A program made the translations under genes and the position numbers. Positions 26,501 through 33,815 of a stretch of 37,259 bases of DNA are shown piece after piece; positions within the stretch are counted from its first letter, which is position 1, and each line of letters begins with the position of its first letter. This stretch comes from Treponema sp. Lineage in GTDB: Bacteria > Spirochaetota > Spirochaetia > Treponematales > Treponemataceae. A model generated the notes under the pieces. It made no database searches, had not been told where the DNA came from, and was given only the letters and a program-made list of their open reading frames with translations. The DNA lies in NCBI GenBank assembly GCA_016293005.1, contig JAEDFA010000012.1:1-37259 (forward strand), read 5' to 3'.

Positions 26501-28126
26501 TTTAAAAAGAGCATTTTTTATAACTGAATAAGAAAGTCCTGCCGCAATGTCTGCAACAGAAGCACCTTCTTTTTGAGCCTGTTTTACGCGAGAATTCATG
26601 AAAACTGTACAGCGGCTTCCTAAATCGACAGGTTTATCTGCCATCAAAGCGATTTTCCCGAATTCTTTTACATCCATACCCATCGTATTTGCAAAATTGT
26701 CGAGGAATGAACCGCAGCCTGAAGAACACGCTTCGTTTAACTGAATTGAATTTATTGCTCCGTCTTTCATTCTAAGGCATTTCATATCCTGACCGCCGAT
26801 ATCAAGCAAAAATTCTACGCCCGGAACAAAAAAATCTGCCGCCCTGAAATGCGTAATTGTTTCTACCTCACCTGAATCAACGCCCAATGCCGCCTGAAAA
26901 AGAGCCTCGCCATAACCTGTAGAAACTGAACGGGCAATGTAAACATCTTTTGGAAGAATTCTATATAAATCTTTTAAAACTTTTACAGCAAGTTCAACAG
27001 GATTTCCCTGATTATGCGCATAAAAATCCCATAAAATCCGACCTTTCTGGTCAACTAAAACTGCTTTTGTCGTTGTTGAACCAGAATCAAGTCCTAAAAA
27101 TACAGGACCTGATGCCAAAGAAAGCTCTCCGCGGCTTGCTTTTTCCTGCGCGTGCCTTTTTCTGAACGCTTCAAGTTCTGTAAGATTATTAAACAAAGGC
27201 TCAAGTCTCTGAACTTCACTTAATTCTGCACCTACCAGATTTTTTAAATTTTCGCGGAAAGATTTTATTGTAGGAAAAACATAAGCATTTCCATCTTCAG
27301 TTTTAAAAGACCTTTCTGCACTGAATGCCGAACCTTCCGCAACAAAAAGCTGCGAATTTTCAGGAACGATTATTTCTTCCGGCTTTAATTTTAAAGTCTT
27401 AATAAAACGCTCCCGAAGCTGGTCCATAAAATGAAGAGGGCCTCCTAAAAATGCAACATGACCGCGAATCGGTTTTCCGCAGGCAAGCCCTGAAATAGTC
27501 TGATTTACGACAGCCTGATAAATTGAAGCGGCAATATCTTCACGCCTTGCTCCTTCGTTGATTAAAGGCTGAACATCCGTCTTTGCAAAAACACCGCATC
27601 GTGCTGCAATCGGATAAATAGTTTGTGCATCTTTTGCAAGAACATTTAACCCTTGAGCATCAGTTTCAAGAAGAGCTGCCATCTGGTCGATAAACGCTCC
27701 TGTTCCGCCTGCACAAGTTCCGTTCATTCGCTGTTCAACGCCGCCTGTAAAATATGTAATTTTTGCATCTTCTCCACCGAGTTCAATTACAACATCAGTT
27801 TGCGGAATAATTTTTTTAACAGCAGTAGTTGCAGCCACAACTTCCTGAATAAACGGAATATTAAGCCATTGAGAAACAGCAAGTCCTCCTGAACCGGTAA
27901 CTTTTACAGAAACAGGCTGCATGTCTTTTAATGGAAGATTTTCTGTAATTTTATCAAAGGCCTGATTTACGACATTTATGATTGTGCTTCTAATATCTGC
28001 ACGGTGACGCTGATAATCGCCGTAAAGAAGTTTATCGTTATCGTCAAGAATAGCAATTTTTACAGTTGTAGAACCAACATCAATTCCAATACGCAAAGGT
28101 AAAATTTCATTTGTATTTTCAGACAT
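23600..28126 (-). CDS. Giant 2-hydroxyacyl-CoA dehydratase activase-like protein
   Basis: This 1,508-residue cytoplasmic protein fuses two BadF/BadG/BcrA/BcrD-type ATPase domains to further domains. Domain 1 (about 12-275) has the phosphate-binding IGIDVGSTTVK and ELGGEDAK, with C138 (NGTCAGGTG) and C177 (ARCGVF) as possible iron-sulfur ligands. Domain 2 (about 343-605) has LGLDSGSTTTK and DIGGQDMK, plus C467, C471 and C506. A middle region (about 640-1000) contains a CxxCxxxC cluster (RCGKCQNNC) and matches the DUF2229-type region. The rest (about 1000-1420) resembles the dehydratase D-component. In amino-acid fermenters the activase injects an electron into the dehydratase; what this fused form does is unclear. 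No separate dehydratase subunits lie nearby. AAGGAAT precedes the ATG. Confidence 0.85.
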   Translation of the reverse strand: MSENTNEILPLRIGIDVGSTTVKIAILDDNDKLLYGDYQRHRADIRSTIINVVNQAFDKITENLPLKDMQPVSVKVTGSGGLAVSQWLNIPFIQEVVAATTAVKKIIPQTDVVIELGGEDAKITYFTGGVEQRMNGTCAGGTGAFIDQMAALLETDAQGLNVLAKDAQTIYPIAARCGVFAKTDVQPLINEGARREDIAASIYQAVVNQTISGLACGKPIRGHVAFLGGPLHFMDQLRERFIKTLKLKPEEIIVPENSQLFVAEGSAFSAERSFKTEDGNAYVFPTIKSFRENLKNLVGAELSEVQRLEPLFNNLTELEAFRKRHAQEKASRGELSLASGPVFLGLDSGSTTTKAVLVDQKGRILWDFYAHNQGNPVELAVKVLKDLYRILPKDVYIARSVSTGYGEALFQAALGVDSGEVETITHFRAADFFVPGVEFLLDIGGQDMKCLRMKDGAINSIQLNEACSSGCGSFLDNFANTMGMDVKEFGKIALMADKPVDLGSRCTVFMNSRVKQAQKEGASVADIAAGLSYSVIKNALFKVIKLRKASDIGSKVVVQGGTFFNDAILRAFEKIAGVEVFRPDVAGLMGAYGAALIAYDQWVDLTSPKPGDKPGTKPKEIHSTLATLEQLEKFHVDLESKRCGKCQNNCLLTINTFYNGDEKRVFITGNRCERGAEIEGNVIDASNKENTAVEDVGEKMPDLFAWKYKRLFDYVPLKKEDAPMGEVGIPRVLNMYENYPMWFTFFTELGFRVILSQRSNRNVYEKGIETIPSESVCYPGKISHGHVVSLIQRGIKFIFYPCAPYEKQEDSGSGNHYNCPIVTSYPEVLRNNVDELRQDPSILYMDPFLPIYDKKRLAERLVEELLPKFPALTKEKIQDAVEKAWQEQENFRKEVREQGEEALEKMIRSGGNGIVIAGRPYHLDPEINHGIPEMVNALGLAVFTEDSVAHLGAIERPLRIIDQWVYHNRLYRAANFVSGMPNLEIIQLTSFGCGLDAVTSDQVDEIMKAKGRMYTLIKIDEGSNLGAVRIRIRSLIAAVRERQRHHRTYTVKSAAYHRQVFTKEMKYTHTIIGPQMSPIHFRILERALQYCGYKFVVLDAVDPKAVEAGLKYVNNDACYPSILVAGQMISALESGKYDLNHTSLIITQTGGGCRATNYIGFIRRALNDAGWGQIPVISLSAQGFEKNPGFKITFPVLHRMLISIMIGDVLMRCLYRTRPYEKVPGSADALYEKWNAVAEKKVKSLSFITYNRLLKNIIKDFDSLPLKPIKKPRVGVVGEILVKFHPTANNQIVETIEREGAECVMPDLADFFFYSFSTGIFRHEELAFPKKTERNAKLLVWAMELYRRKMKKYLKASHRFDAPSSIYELMKGVDDIVQLGNITGEGWFLTAEMVELIKEGAPSIACVQPFACLPNHVTGKGMIKELRRRFPEANISAIDYDPGSSEVNQLNRLKLLLSNAPIGNHPDEEQDGKIHNPDGTVSEPIVKYAESSSFTDPEPVLSHSVPVE

Positions 28127-28204
28127 TAAAAATTCCTTAAATTATAAAAGTAAATCCGCTTAAAAAAGCAGAAGTCAAGAAGATTTTTCACAATATTTTT
28201 TTTC

Positions 28205-28233
28205 AGTATAAATGTAAAATAATAAAATTTCAA
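28205..28233 (-). promoter_or_regulatory. Promoter of the long minus-strand gene run
   Basis: On the minus strand the -35 TTGAAA (28228-28233) and the -10 TATACT (28205-28210) are separated by 17 bases, a near-consensus sigma-70 arrangement. Transcription would start near 28198, leaving a leader of about 72 bases before the activase ATG. A second TATAAT (28141-28146) close to the ATG lacks a properly spaced -35. Confidence 0.6.
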
Positions 28234-28280
28234 TTCACAAAGAGAAATCCACAAGCCCTGTCAACTTTCCTGCTGGCATA

Positions 28281-28310
28281 TTGCAAACAAAAGAGTTTTT
28301 TCTATATAAT
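28281..28310 (+). promoter_or_regulatory. Promoter of the polyprenyl synthetase gene, probably leaderless
   Basis: The -35 TTGCAA (28281-28286) and a perfect -10 TATAAT (28305-28310) are 18 bases apart. The ATG is at 28318, only seven bases after the -10, so initiation would occur at or next to the start codon. No Shine-Dalgarno sequence precedes the ATG (TAACTTCG). Confidence 0.6.
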
Positions 28311-28317
28311 AACTTCG

Positions 28318-29376
28318 ATGGACAAAATTTTTTCAGAATATTTAGACAAAATCGAAAAAGCACTTGAAAACGCACTTCCAGATGTTCCAGATCAAAACTG
28401 GATAAAATCTTCTTTTTCAAATCTTTCAGAATACGCAAAACAAGAACATTTTTCGCCTCTTATAAATCCGTGCAAAGCTCTTCTGTCTTCAGGCGGAAAA
28501 CGCTGGCGGCCACTTCTTTTAATTTTGTGTTCAAATCTTGCTCGCGAAAATGGAAAATCTTGTCTTTCTCTTGAACAAACTTATTCACTTACTCCACTAA
28601 TAGAATTTGTTCACACTGCAAGCCTCATTCACGATGATATCGAAGACAATGCTGACACAAGACGCGGAAAACCTTCTGTTCACATAACGCACGGAACAGA
28701 TACCGCAATAAATTCTGCAAGCTGGCTTTACTTTCAGGCGGCAACTGTAATAAACAACCCCGATTTTTCACCAGATTTTTCATTACGCCTTTACAAACTC
28801 TACACTCAGGAATTGCGTCGTCTACATTTAGGTCAGGCAATGGACATTTTGTGGCACAGAAATCCTTCAATAATTCCAACTGTAGAAGAATACAGCCAGA
28901 TGGTTCAATGTAAAACAGGAACTCTTGCAAGCCTTGCAGTTCAAACAGGTCTTATCTCAGGCGGAGCAACTTCTGAAGAAGCGCTTGAAGGCGGAAAAAT
29001 TGCAGGAATGCTTGGCGAAGCATTTCAAATTCTTGACGATGTAAAAAACCTCACTTCAGGAAATCCTGGAAAAAAACGCGGGGACGACATCGTAGAACGA
29101 AAAAAAAGTCTTCCGGTTCTCCTTCATATAAAAGAAAATCCTTCCGATGCAAAAATAATTTCATCCCTTATGACAAAAGCGTCAAACGAAGGAATCGACT
29201 CGCCTGCTGTTGAAGAATGCATAAATCTTTTAAACTCAAAAGGCGCAGTAACAAAAGCGTACAACCTGGGACTTAAATCTATCAGCGAAAATTCACAGAA
29301 ACTTTCAGTTCTTTTCCAAAAAGGAACCAAATCGTCAACGCTCATTTTAGAACTTTTTTCTCAAATGGCAAAATAA
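28318..29376 (+). CDS. Polyprenyl diphosphate synthase
   Basis: This 352-residue trans-prenyltransferase condenses isopentenyl diphosphate onto an allylic diphosphate to build a quinone, lipid-carrier or dolichol-like chain. The GGKRWRP block at 59-65 binds the substrate. The first aspartate-rich motif is DDIEDNADTRR (106-116), fitting DDxxD. The second is DDVKN at 240-244, in which the last aspartate of the usual DDxxD is asparagine. QILDDV and GKKRGDD are otherwise family-typical, and the length is normal. Chain length cannot be predicted by eye. The ATG has no ribosome-binding site and lies seven bases past a strong -10 box, so the mRNA is probably leaderless. It is divergent from the activase gene, with 191 bases between them, and is followed 11 bases later by a small membrane protein gene. 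Confidence 0.92.
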   Translation: MDKIFSEYLDKIEKALENALPDVPDQNWIKSSFSNLSEYAKQEHFSPLINPCKALLSSGGKRWRPLLLILCSNLARENGKSCLSLEQTYSLTPLIEFVHTASLIHDDIEDNADTRRGKPSVHITHGTDTAINSASWLYFQAATVINNPDFSPDFSLRLYKLYTQELRRLHLGQAMDILWHRNPSIIPTVEEYSQMVQCKTGTLASLAVQTGLISGGATSEEALEGGKIAGMLGEAFQILDDVKNLTSGNPGKKRGDDIVERKKSLPVLLHIKENPSDAKIISSLMTKASNEGIDSPAVEECINLLNSKGAVTKAYNLGLKSISENSQKLSVLFQKGTKSSTLILELFSQMAK

Positions 29377-29387
29377 CACGGAGCAAA

Positions 29388-29600
29388 ATGAAAAGTTTAA
29401 TCTGCCTTTTTTTACCGATAATCTTCACACTCGCATTTTTATTCCTTTCGCCAAAACTATTTTTTCTTTTTGCGCCATCCTTCCCAAAAGAATTTATAAA
29501 ATTCGGTTTTTCACTTGCAGGTTTTCTTTCAGGCGCAACAATTTCGTTTATAATCAGCAGAAAAAACAACTTAAAAAAAAGAAATTTATTAAATTTGTAA
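29388..29600 (+). CDS. Small two-helix membrane protein, unknown
   Basis: This is a 70-residue hydrophobic protein with two predicted membrane segments (about 3-20 and 38-56) joined by a short loop, and a basic C-terminal tail (SRKNNLKKRN), suggesting both ends face the cytoplasm. CGGAG lies a few bases upstream of the ATG, and the gene begins 11 bases after the polyprenyl synthetase stop, so the two are probably cotranscribed. Its 3' end overlaps the convergent arsR-type gene by 12 bases. I recognise no family. Placement next to an isoprenoid-chain synthase suggests a membrane-lipid context, but this is only guilt by association. Confidence 0.6.
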   Translation: MKSLICLFLPIIFTLAFLFLSPKLFFLFAPSFPKEFIKFGFSLAGFLSGATISFIISRKNNLKKRNLLNL

Positions 29601-29972
29601 ATCTTTTTTCTCTTCCAAAAGGCTTTCATCAAACTCGCAAGATTTTTCAATTTTGCTTAAAACTGCAAGCGTAGAATTTATCACTTCTTTTAGAACTGTA
29701 AATTTTTGAGTTAAATTCACCTTGTAAAAAATCTGGGTTCCAACTTTGTGCGGAACAATAATTCCGTTTTCTTTTAAAATCCGCAAATGATGGGAAATTG
29801 CAGGCCGCGACAATTCCTGTTTTGCAGAAAGATTCGTTACATTTATTCCTTCAGAGCCTGCTTCGATAATATCAAAAATTATCTTCTGCCTATATTTATC
29901 GCCAAACGCAAGAAAAAGCGGCGTACAGATTCTGAATGCCTTTAAAATCCGTTTTATTTCTTCAATATCCAT
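29589..29972 (-). CDS. ArsR-family transcriptional repressor
   Basis: This is a 127-residue winged-helix regulator. The ArsR fold is clear: FGDKYRQKIIFDII (about 23-36), then the helix-turn-helix VTNLSAKQELSRPAISHHLRILKENGII (about 45-72), and a wing with GTQIFYKVN. The metal-sensing ELCVCD cysteine motif is absent and only two isolated cysteines are present. It therefore probably senses something other than a soft metal, or has no ligand. AAGGAAATTAAC precedes the ATG at 29972, and upstream in-frame codons have no such site. The gene is divergent from the RND transporter operon with overlapping promoters and a symmetrical operator between them, so it probably represses that operon and itself. 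Confidence 0.88.
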   Translation of the reverse strand: MDIEEIKRILKAFRICTPLFLAFGDKYRQKIIFDIIEAGSEGINVTNLSAKQELSRPAISHHLRILKENGIIVPHKVGTQIFYKVNLTQKFTVLKEVINSTLAVLSKIEKSCEFDESLLEEKKDLQI

Positions 29973-30012
29973 GTTAATTTCCTTTTTATAACAAATTATT
30001 TTTTTTGTTTTA

Positions 30013-30041
30013 TTGACATTAAGATTTATTATAATTATATT
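30013..30041 (+). promoter_or_regulatory. Promoter of the RND transporter operon
   Basis: The consensus -35 TTGACA (30013-30018) and -10 TATATT (30036-30041) are 17 bases apart. The start site would be near 30048, giving a leader of about 72 bases that contains the palindromic operator at 30059-30082. The promoter overlaps the oppositely directed arsR promoter. Confidence 0.7.
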
Positions 30042-30056
30042 TGTTAAAAAGTGCAA
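30028..30056 (-). promoter_or_regulatory. Promoter of the arsR-type gene
   Basis: On the minus strand the -35 TTGCAC (30051-30056) and a perfect -10 TATAAT (30028-30033) are 17 bases apart. Transcription would start near 30021, leaving a leader of about 50 bases. The -10 boxes of the two divergent promoters lie side by side, so polymerase can occupy only one at a time. Confidence 0.65.
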
Positions 30057-30058
30057 GC

Positions 30059-30082
30059 GTTTAAATATTTAAACATTTAAAC
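30059..30082. promoter_or_regulatory. Candidate ArsR operator: palindrome plus third half-site
   Basis: A perfect 16-base palindrome GTTTAAATATTTAAAC (30059-30074) is followed at once by another half-site ATTTAAAC (30075-30082). Weaker symmetry extends outwards, with GTG at 30051 and CAC at 30088. It adjoins the -35 box of the arsR promoter and lies just downstream of the transporter start site. A bound repressor could therefore block both promoters. Confidence 0.6.
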
Positions 30083-30119
30083 TTTTACACAAATAAAAAG
30101 AATACGGAGATTTTACAAA

Positions 30120-32894
30120 ATGAAACTCAAATCTTTTTTCAAACATCCAAAAATTATCATTGGAGTCTGCCTTGGACTTACAATATTTTTCGCCTGTTTC
30201 ATCAACGGTCTTTCAATTCAGAATTCAATCCGCGAATGGCTTCCGGAAACAAACGAGTCCAGAATGCGGCTTGAACAGACTGAACAGGATTTTGGAAGCA
30301 TGATTATAATCGGTGTTTCCCTAAAAACACAAAGAGGTTCTTTCCTTACCAAAGAAAACATCGAAACTGTACGCCAAATTTCTGAACGCGCGCTTTCAAT
30401 TCCTGAAGTCAGCGATGTAATTTCACTTACGAACATAGATTTTGTTCAGGATGTAAACGGAACTATTTCTGCCACAAACCTGATTCCAGAGGAATACACA
30501 GGAACAAAAGAAGACATCAAAAAAATCAAAAATTCTCTTCTTGAATGGGAAGAAATGTACGACAAAGTTCTTCTAAACGACAAAGGAAACGCAACTCAAA
30601 TGCAGATAATTCTTCACGCCCCAACAAAAGAAGAAAAAAAAGCGATGAGCATCACGGAAACTCAAAGACAGCAGAAAGTTTTAAACGAAGTTCGCCAGAT
30701 TGTCCACGAAGAAATTAGCGGTAAAAACCTTTCCTGCGAAATTTTCGGAGACCCGGTAATAAGCGAAAACAGCAAGGCATTTATGCTTTCCGATTTAATG
30801 CGCCTTATTCCGCTTGTCGTCGTTGTAATTTTAATTTCGCTTTTCTTGAGCTTTAAAACTTTAGACGGAACAATTCTTCCACTGATTACAGTCGCTCTTT
30901 CAACCATTTGGACAGTCGCAATCATGTCGCTTTTAAACATTCAGTTCAACATAATTTCAAGCGTAATTCCTGTCGCGCTCATTGCAGTCGGTTCAGCGTA
31001 CGGAATTCATGTTTTAACTCACTACTACATCGGTCTTGATTCAATCGACGGTGAAATTACAAAAGAAAAATATTTTGATGCAATTTTTAAAAGTCTAAAA
31101 GAAGTTTTCCCGGCAGTCCTTTTAGCAGGGCTTACAACAATCGTCGGTTTTATCTCTTGCATAACAAGCCCGATTCAGCCGCTTCACAGTTTTGCAGCCT
31201 TTACTTCTGTTGGAGTTGCCATTTCACTTCTTCTTTCCGTAACGCTGATTCCCGCACTTTTAATGTGCAAAAACATCAAAAAAGTTCAGACAAAATCTTC
31301 AAAAATGGTAAAACTGACTAAAAAAGTCAAAGCAAAACTTGAGCGCGCAAAAAAACTTGCAGGCGGAAAAGAAGGCTCTGAAGCGAGCGGAAATACGCTT
31401 TATTCAATTTATCATTTCTTCTGCGGAAGCAAACCTCGTCTTTTTACTTTCATTGCAATTATCATAGTTTTTTCAGGAATCGGACTTAAAAAACTTCACA
31501 TCGACACTTCACTCGTAAATTATTTCCCGAAAGACTGCACAATGAGAAAAGAAATCGATGACATCGACAGAGAATTCGCCGGCACAAACAGCCTTTACAT
31601 TCTTATAGAAGGAAATGAAAAAGGAAGTATAACTGAACCTGAAATTCTTAAAGCCGCAGACGAAATGCAGGAAAATCTTCAGGAAAAATTCCCGGAAATC
31701 GGAAAAATCGCATCTCTTACATCTTTTGTGAAACGAATTAATCAAGTCTGGCATGTTCCACAAGAAAAAAATATCGTTAATACCGAAAGCGTTTCCTTAC
31801 AGGATGATTTTTCTGGCTTTGATGATTTTGAAAATTTCTCAGAATTCGCAGACTTTTCAGAATTTACAGATTTTTCAGAATCCGAACCTTCACAAACCGA
31901 ACAAACACTTGAAAACTGGGTCGACCCGAACATTTCGTATCTTCAAAATCTTTCTCAAAATCAAACTGTAAAAGAAGTAATCGATATGCTTCAGGATTCT
32001 TATGTAGAATGCGGCGGAAAAAACGCAACTCCGGAAAAAATGCTTAAATTCATAGAAAAAAAATACAATTACAACGGAATGGCATACTACGAAATCCCGG
32101 AAGATGTCGAAAAATATCCTGTAGTTTCAAAAGAAGAATTAAAAGGCGTAATCACAGGTTACCTTACACTTTTAAGCGGCTCACTCGACAGATTCTGCGA
32201 CGACGATTTAAATCCTTCTGTAATGAGAATTCAGTGCCAGTTAAAAACACGCTCAACAGAAAAAACAAAAGAAATAATCGATTTCTGTAACGATTATGCA
32301 GAAAAAAATTTCCCTAAAGGTTACCAGTTGAAATTCACCGGTGCTGCCGAAATGGAATACACAATGACAAAACTGATTGTAAAAAGTCAGATTACAAGCC
32401 TTCTGATTTCGATTATTTCGGTGTTCATAATTCTTTCAATTTCATTTAAATCGTGTTTCGCAGGAATAATCGGAGCAATTCCGCTTGCACTCACAATTCT
32501 TTTAAACTACATGACTATGGGATTTTCGCAAATCAACTTAGACCTTGTAACAAGCATAATCGCATCTCTTGCAGTCGGTGTCGGAATCGATTACACAATT
32601 CACTTCCTGTCAACTTACAAAGAAGAAAGGGAAAAAAGCGATGACCTTGAAAAAGTTACAAGAGAAACATTCAAAAAAAGCGGACACGCAATTTTAACAA
32701 ACGCAATTGCAGTCGGATTCGGTTTCTTAGTTCTCTGTTTTTCAAAATTCATAGTTCTGCGCTACATCGGAATTCTAGTTGCAATCGTAATGTTCACTTC
32801 TAGCATTCTCTCAATGACAGTAATCCCGGGAATTTTAAATCAGTTCCAGCCGAAATTCATGCAAAGCGAAGAAGAAAAAAAAGAATTAAAATAA
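30120..32894 (+). CDS. RND/MMPL-family transporter
   Basis: This 924-residue inner-membrane exporter has the hydrophobic RND/MMPL plan: one helix at about 10-28, a periplasmic loop, five helices at about 228-383, a basic cytoplasmic linker (about 388-425), then a second half with a helix at about 440-456, a periplasmic loop and five more helices at about 765-910. The second half carries GVGIDYTIHF, the conserved aspartate patch that uses the proton gradient in MMPL proteins. The periplasmic loop of the second half includes a low-complexity DF/EF/S-rich segment at 562-588, shared with the barrel gene downstream. It probably exports lipid or lipoprotein-like cargo with the next two gene products. 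CGGAGA lies about 11 bases upstream of the ATG. It is divergent from its likely repressor. Confidence 0.88.
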   Translation: MKLKSFFKHPKIIIGVCLGLTIFFACFINGLSIQNSIREWLPETNESRMRLEQTEQDFGSMIIIGVSLKTQRGSFLTKENIETVRQISERALSIPEVSDVISLTNIDFVQDVNGTISATNLIPEEYTGTKEDIKKIKNSLLEWEEMYDKVLLNDKGNATQMQIILHAPTKEEKKAMSITETQRQQKVLNEVRQIVHEEISGKNLSCEIFGDPVISENSKAFMLSDLMRLIPLVVVVILISLFLSFKTLDGTILPLITVALSTIWTVAIMSLLNIQFNIISSVIPVALIAVGSAYGIHVLTHYYIGLDSIDGEITKEKYFDAIFKSLKEVFPAVLLAGLTTIVGFISCITSPIQPLHSFAAFTSVGVAISLLLSVTLIPALLMCKNIKKVQTKSSKMVKLTKKVKAKLERAKKLAGGKEGSEASGNTLYSIYHFFCGSKPRLFTFIAIIIVFSGIGLKKLHIDTSLVNYFPKDCTMRKEIDDIDREFAGTNSLYILIEGNEKGSITEPEILKAADEMQENLQEKFPEIGKIASLTSFVKRINQVWHVPQEKNIVNTESVSLQDDFSGFDDFENFSEFADFSEFTDFSESEPSQTEQTLENWVDPNISYLQNLSQNQTVKEVIDMLQDSYVECGGKNATPEKMLKFIEKKYNYNGMAYYEIPEDVEKYPVVSKEELKGVITGYLTLLSGSLDRFCDDDLNPSVMRIQCQLKTRSTEKTKEIIDFCNDYAEKNFPKGYQLKFTGAAEMEYTMTKLIVKSQITSLLISIISVFIILSISFKSCFAGIIGAIPLALTILLNYMTMGFSQINLDLVTSIIASLAVGVGIDYTIHFLSTYKEEREKSDDLEKVTRETFKKSGHAILTNAIAVGFGFLVLCFSKFIVLRYIGILVAIVMFTSSILSMTVIPGILNQFQPKFMQSEEEKKELK

Positions 32895-32922
32895 GTTAAT
32901 CCGAAAAAAAAATCAGATTAAC
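32895..32922. repeat. Intercistronic hairpin
   Basis: GTTAATC (32895-32901) pairs perfectly with GATTAAC (32916-32922) across a 14-base A-rich loop, starting at the transporter stop codon. It lacks a T run and lies inside the operon. It more likely affects message stability or the ratio of products than termination. Confidence 0.45.
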
Positions 32923-32951
32923 AGAAAATAAAAATAAATGAGGTAAAAATT

Positions 32952-33740
32952 ATGAAACTTTCAAAAAAAATCACGGTGCTTTTAGTATCATCCCTTGTAC
33001 TTTCGTCTGTTTTTGCTGACGAAAAAGGAAAAGAAATCATGAAAAGAGCAGAAGACAAAAAATCTCCTTCTTTTACTCAATCTATGGTTTTAATGGAACT
33101 CAAAGACAAATCTGGTTCAACAGACACAAGACAAGTCGTTCAATACGGAAAAGACGACGGTAAAAATACTTCTGTCGTAATGGATTTTAAAGGTCCATCT
33201 TCAGTAAAAGACACAAGATTTCTTCAGATTACAAACGACAACGGTCCTGATGACAAATGGATTTATCTTCCTGCCCTAAAATCTGTACGACGAGTAAACT
33301 CAAGTGAAGGCTCAAAATCTTTCATGGGAACTGATGCAACTTACGACGACCTTTCTTCAAGAAAATTAGAAGAAGACGAACACGAATTTTTACGGGAAGA
33401 AACTTATACAGTTTCAAACGGAACTTCATACGAATGCAATGTTGTAAAAAATACTCCAATCGACAAAAAAAGTTCCCAGTATTCCTACAGAATCGTCTGG
33501 GTCGACAAAAAAACTGATTGCCCCGTTCATTCTGAAATGTACGACAAAAACGGAAAACTCATAAAAACGCTCGATGTTTTAAAACTTGAAAATATCAATG
33601 GCTACGATGTTCCTATGGAAAACATTTTGAAAAATGTACAAAACGGTCATTCAACTTCGCTTAAAATTCTTAAAATTGCCGTCGACAAACCGATTCCAGA
33701 GCGCGTATTTACACAACAATTTCTTTCAACAGGAAAATAA
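32952..33740 (+). CDS. LolA-like outer-membrane lipoprotein-sorting protein
   Basis: This is a 262-residue periplasmic protein. The signal peptide is about residues 1-22 (MKLSKKITVLLVSSLVLSSVFA). The signature DDKWIYLPALKSVRRVNSSE followed by SFMGTDATYDDL is that of the LolA-like family (outer-membrane lipoprotein-sorting proteins), whose members carry hydrophobic lipid groups in a half-barrel. Such proteins are commonly encoded beside MMPL-type RND transporters, as here. It probably shuttles cargo from the transporter to the outer membrane or to the barrel encoded next. GAGG precedes the ATG. It lies 57 bases after the transporter gene and 75 bases before the barrel gene. Confidence 0.88.
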   Translation: MKLSKKITVLLVSSLVLSSVFADEKGKEIMKRAEDKKSPSFTQSMVLMELKDKSGSTDTRQVVQYGKDDGKNTSVVMDFKGPSSVKDTRFLQITNDNGPDDKWIYLPALKSVRRVNSSEGSKSFMGTDATYDDLSSRKLEEDEHEFLREETYTVSNGTSYECNVVKNTPIDKKSSQYSYRIVWVDKKTDCPVHSEMYDKNGKLIKTLDVLKLENINGYDVPMENILKNVQNGHSTSLKILKIAVDKPIPERVFTQQFLSTGK

Positions 33741-33815
33741 AATTTTGCCCGAAATAGCGTCAAAGTTTTTATTTAAGGTTTAACAAAAAAATTCATTATT
33801 TATTGGAGAAATAAA

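Noticed and set aside
29342..29650. Minus-strand open frame antisense to the small membrane protein
   Set aside because: It overlaps genes on both strands, lacks a ribosome-binding site and has composition typical of a shadow frame.
31290..31400. Frameshift or fusion point in the transporter at the Lys-rich linker
   Set aside because: The frame is continuous, and a basic cytoplasmic linker between the two six-helix halves is normal for RND/MMPL proteins.
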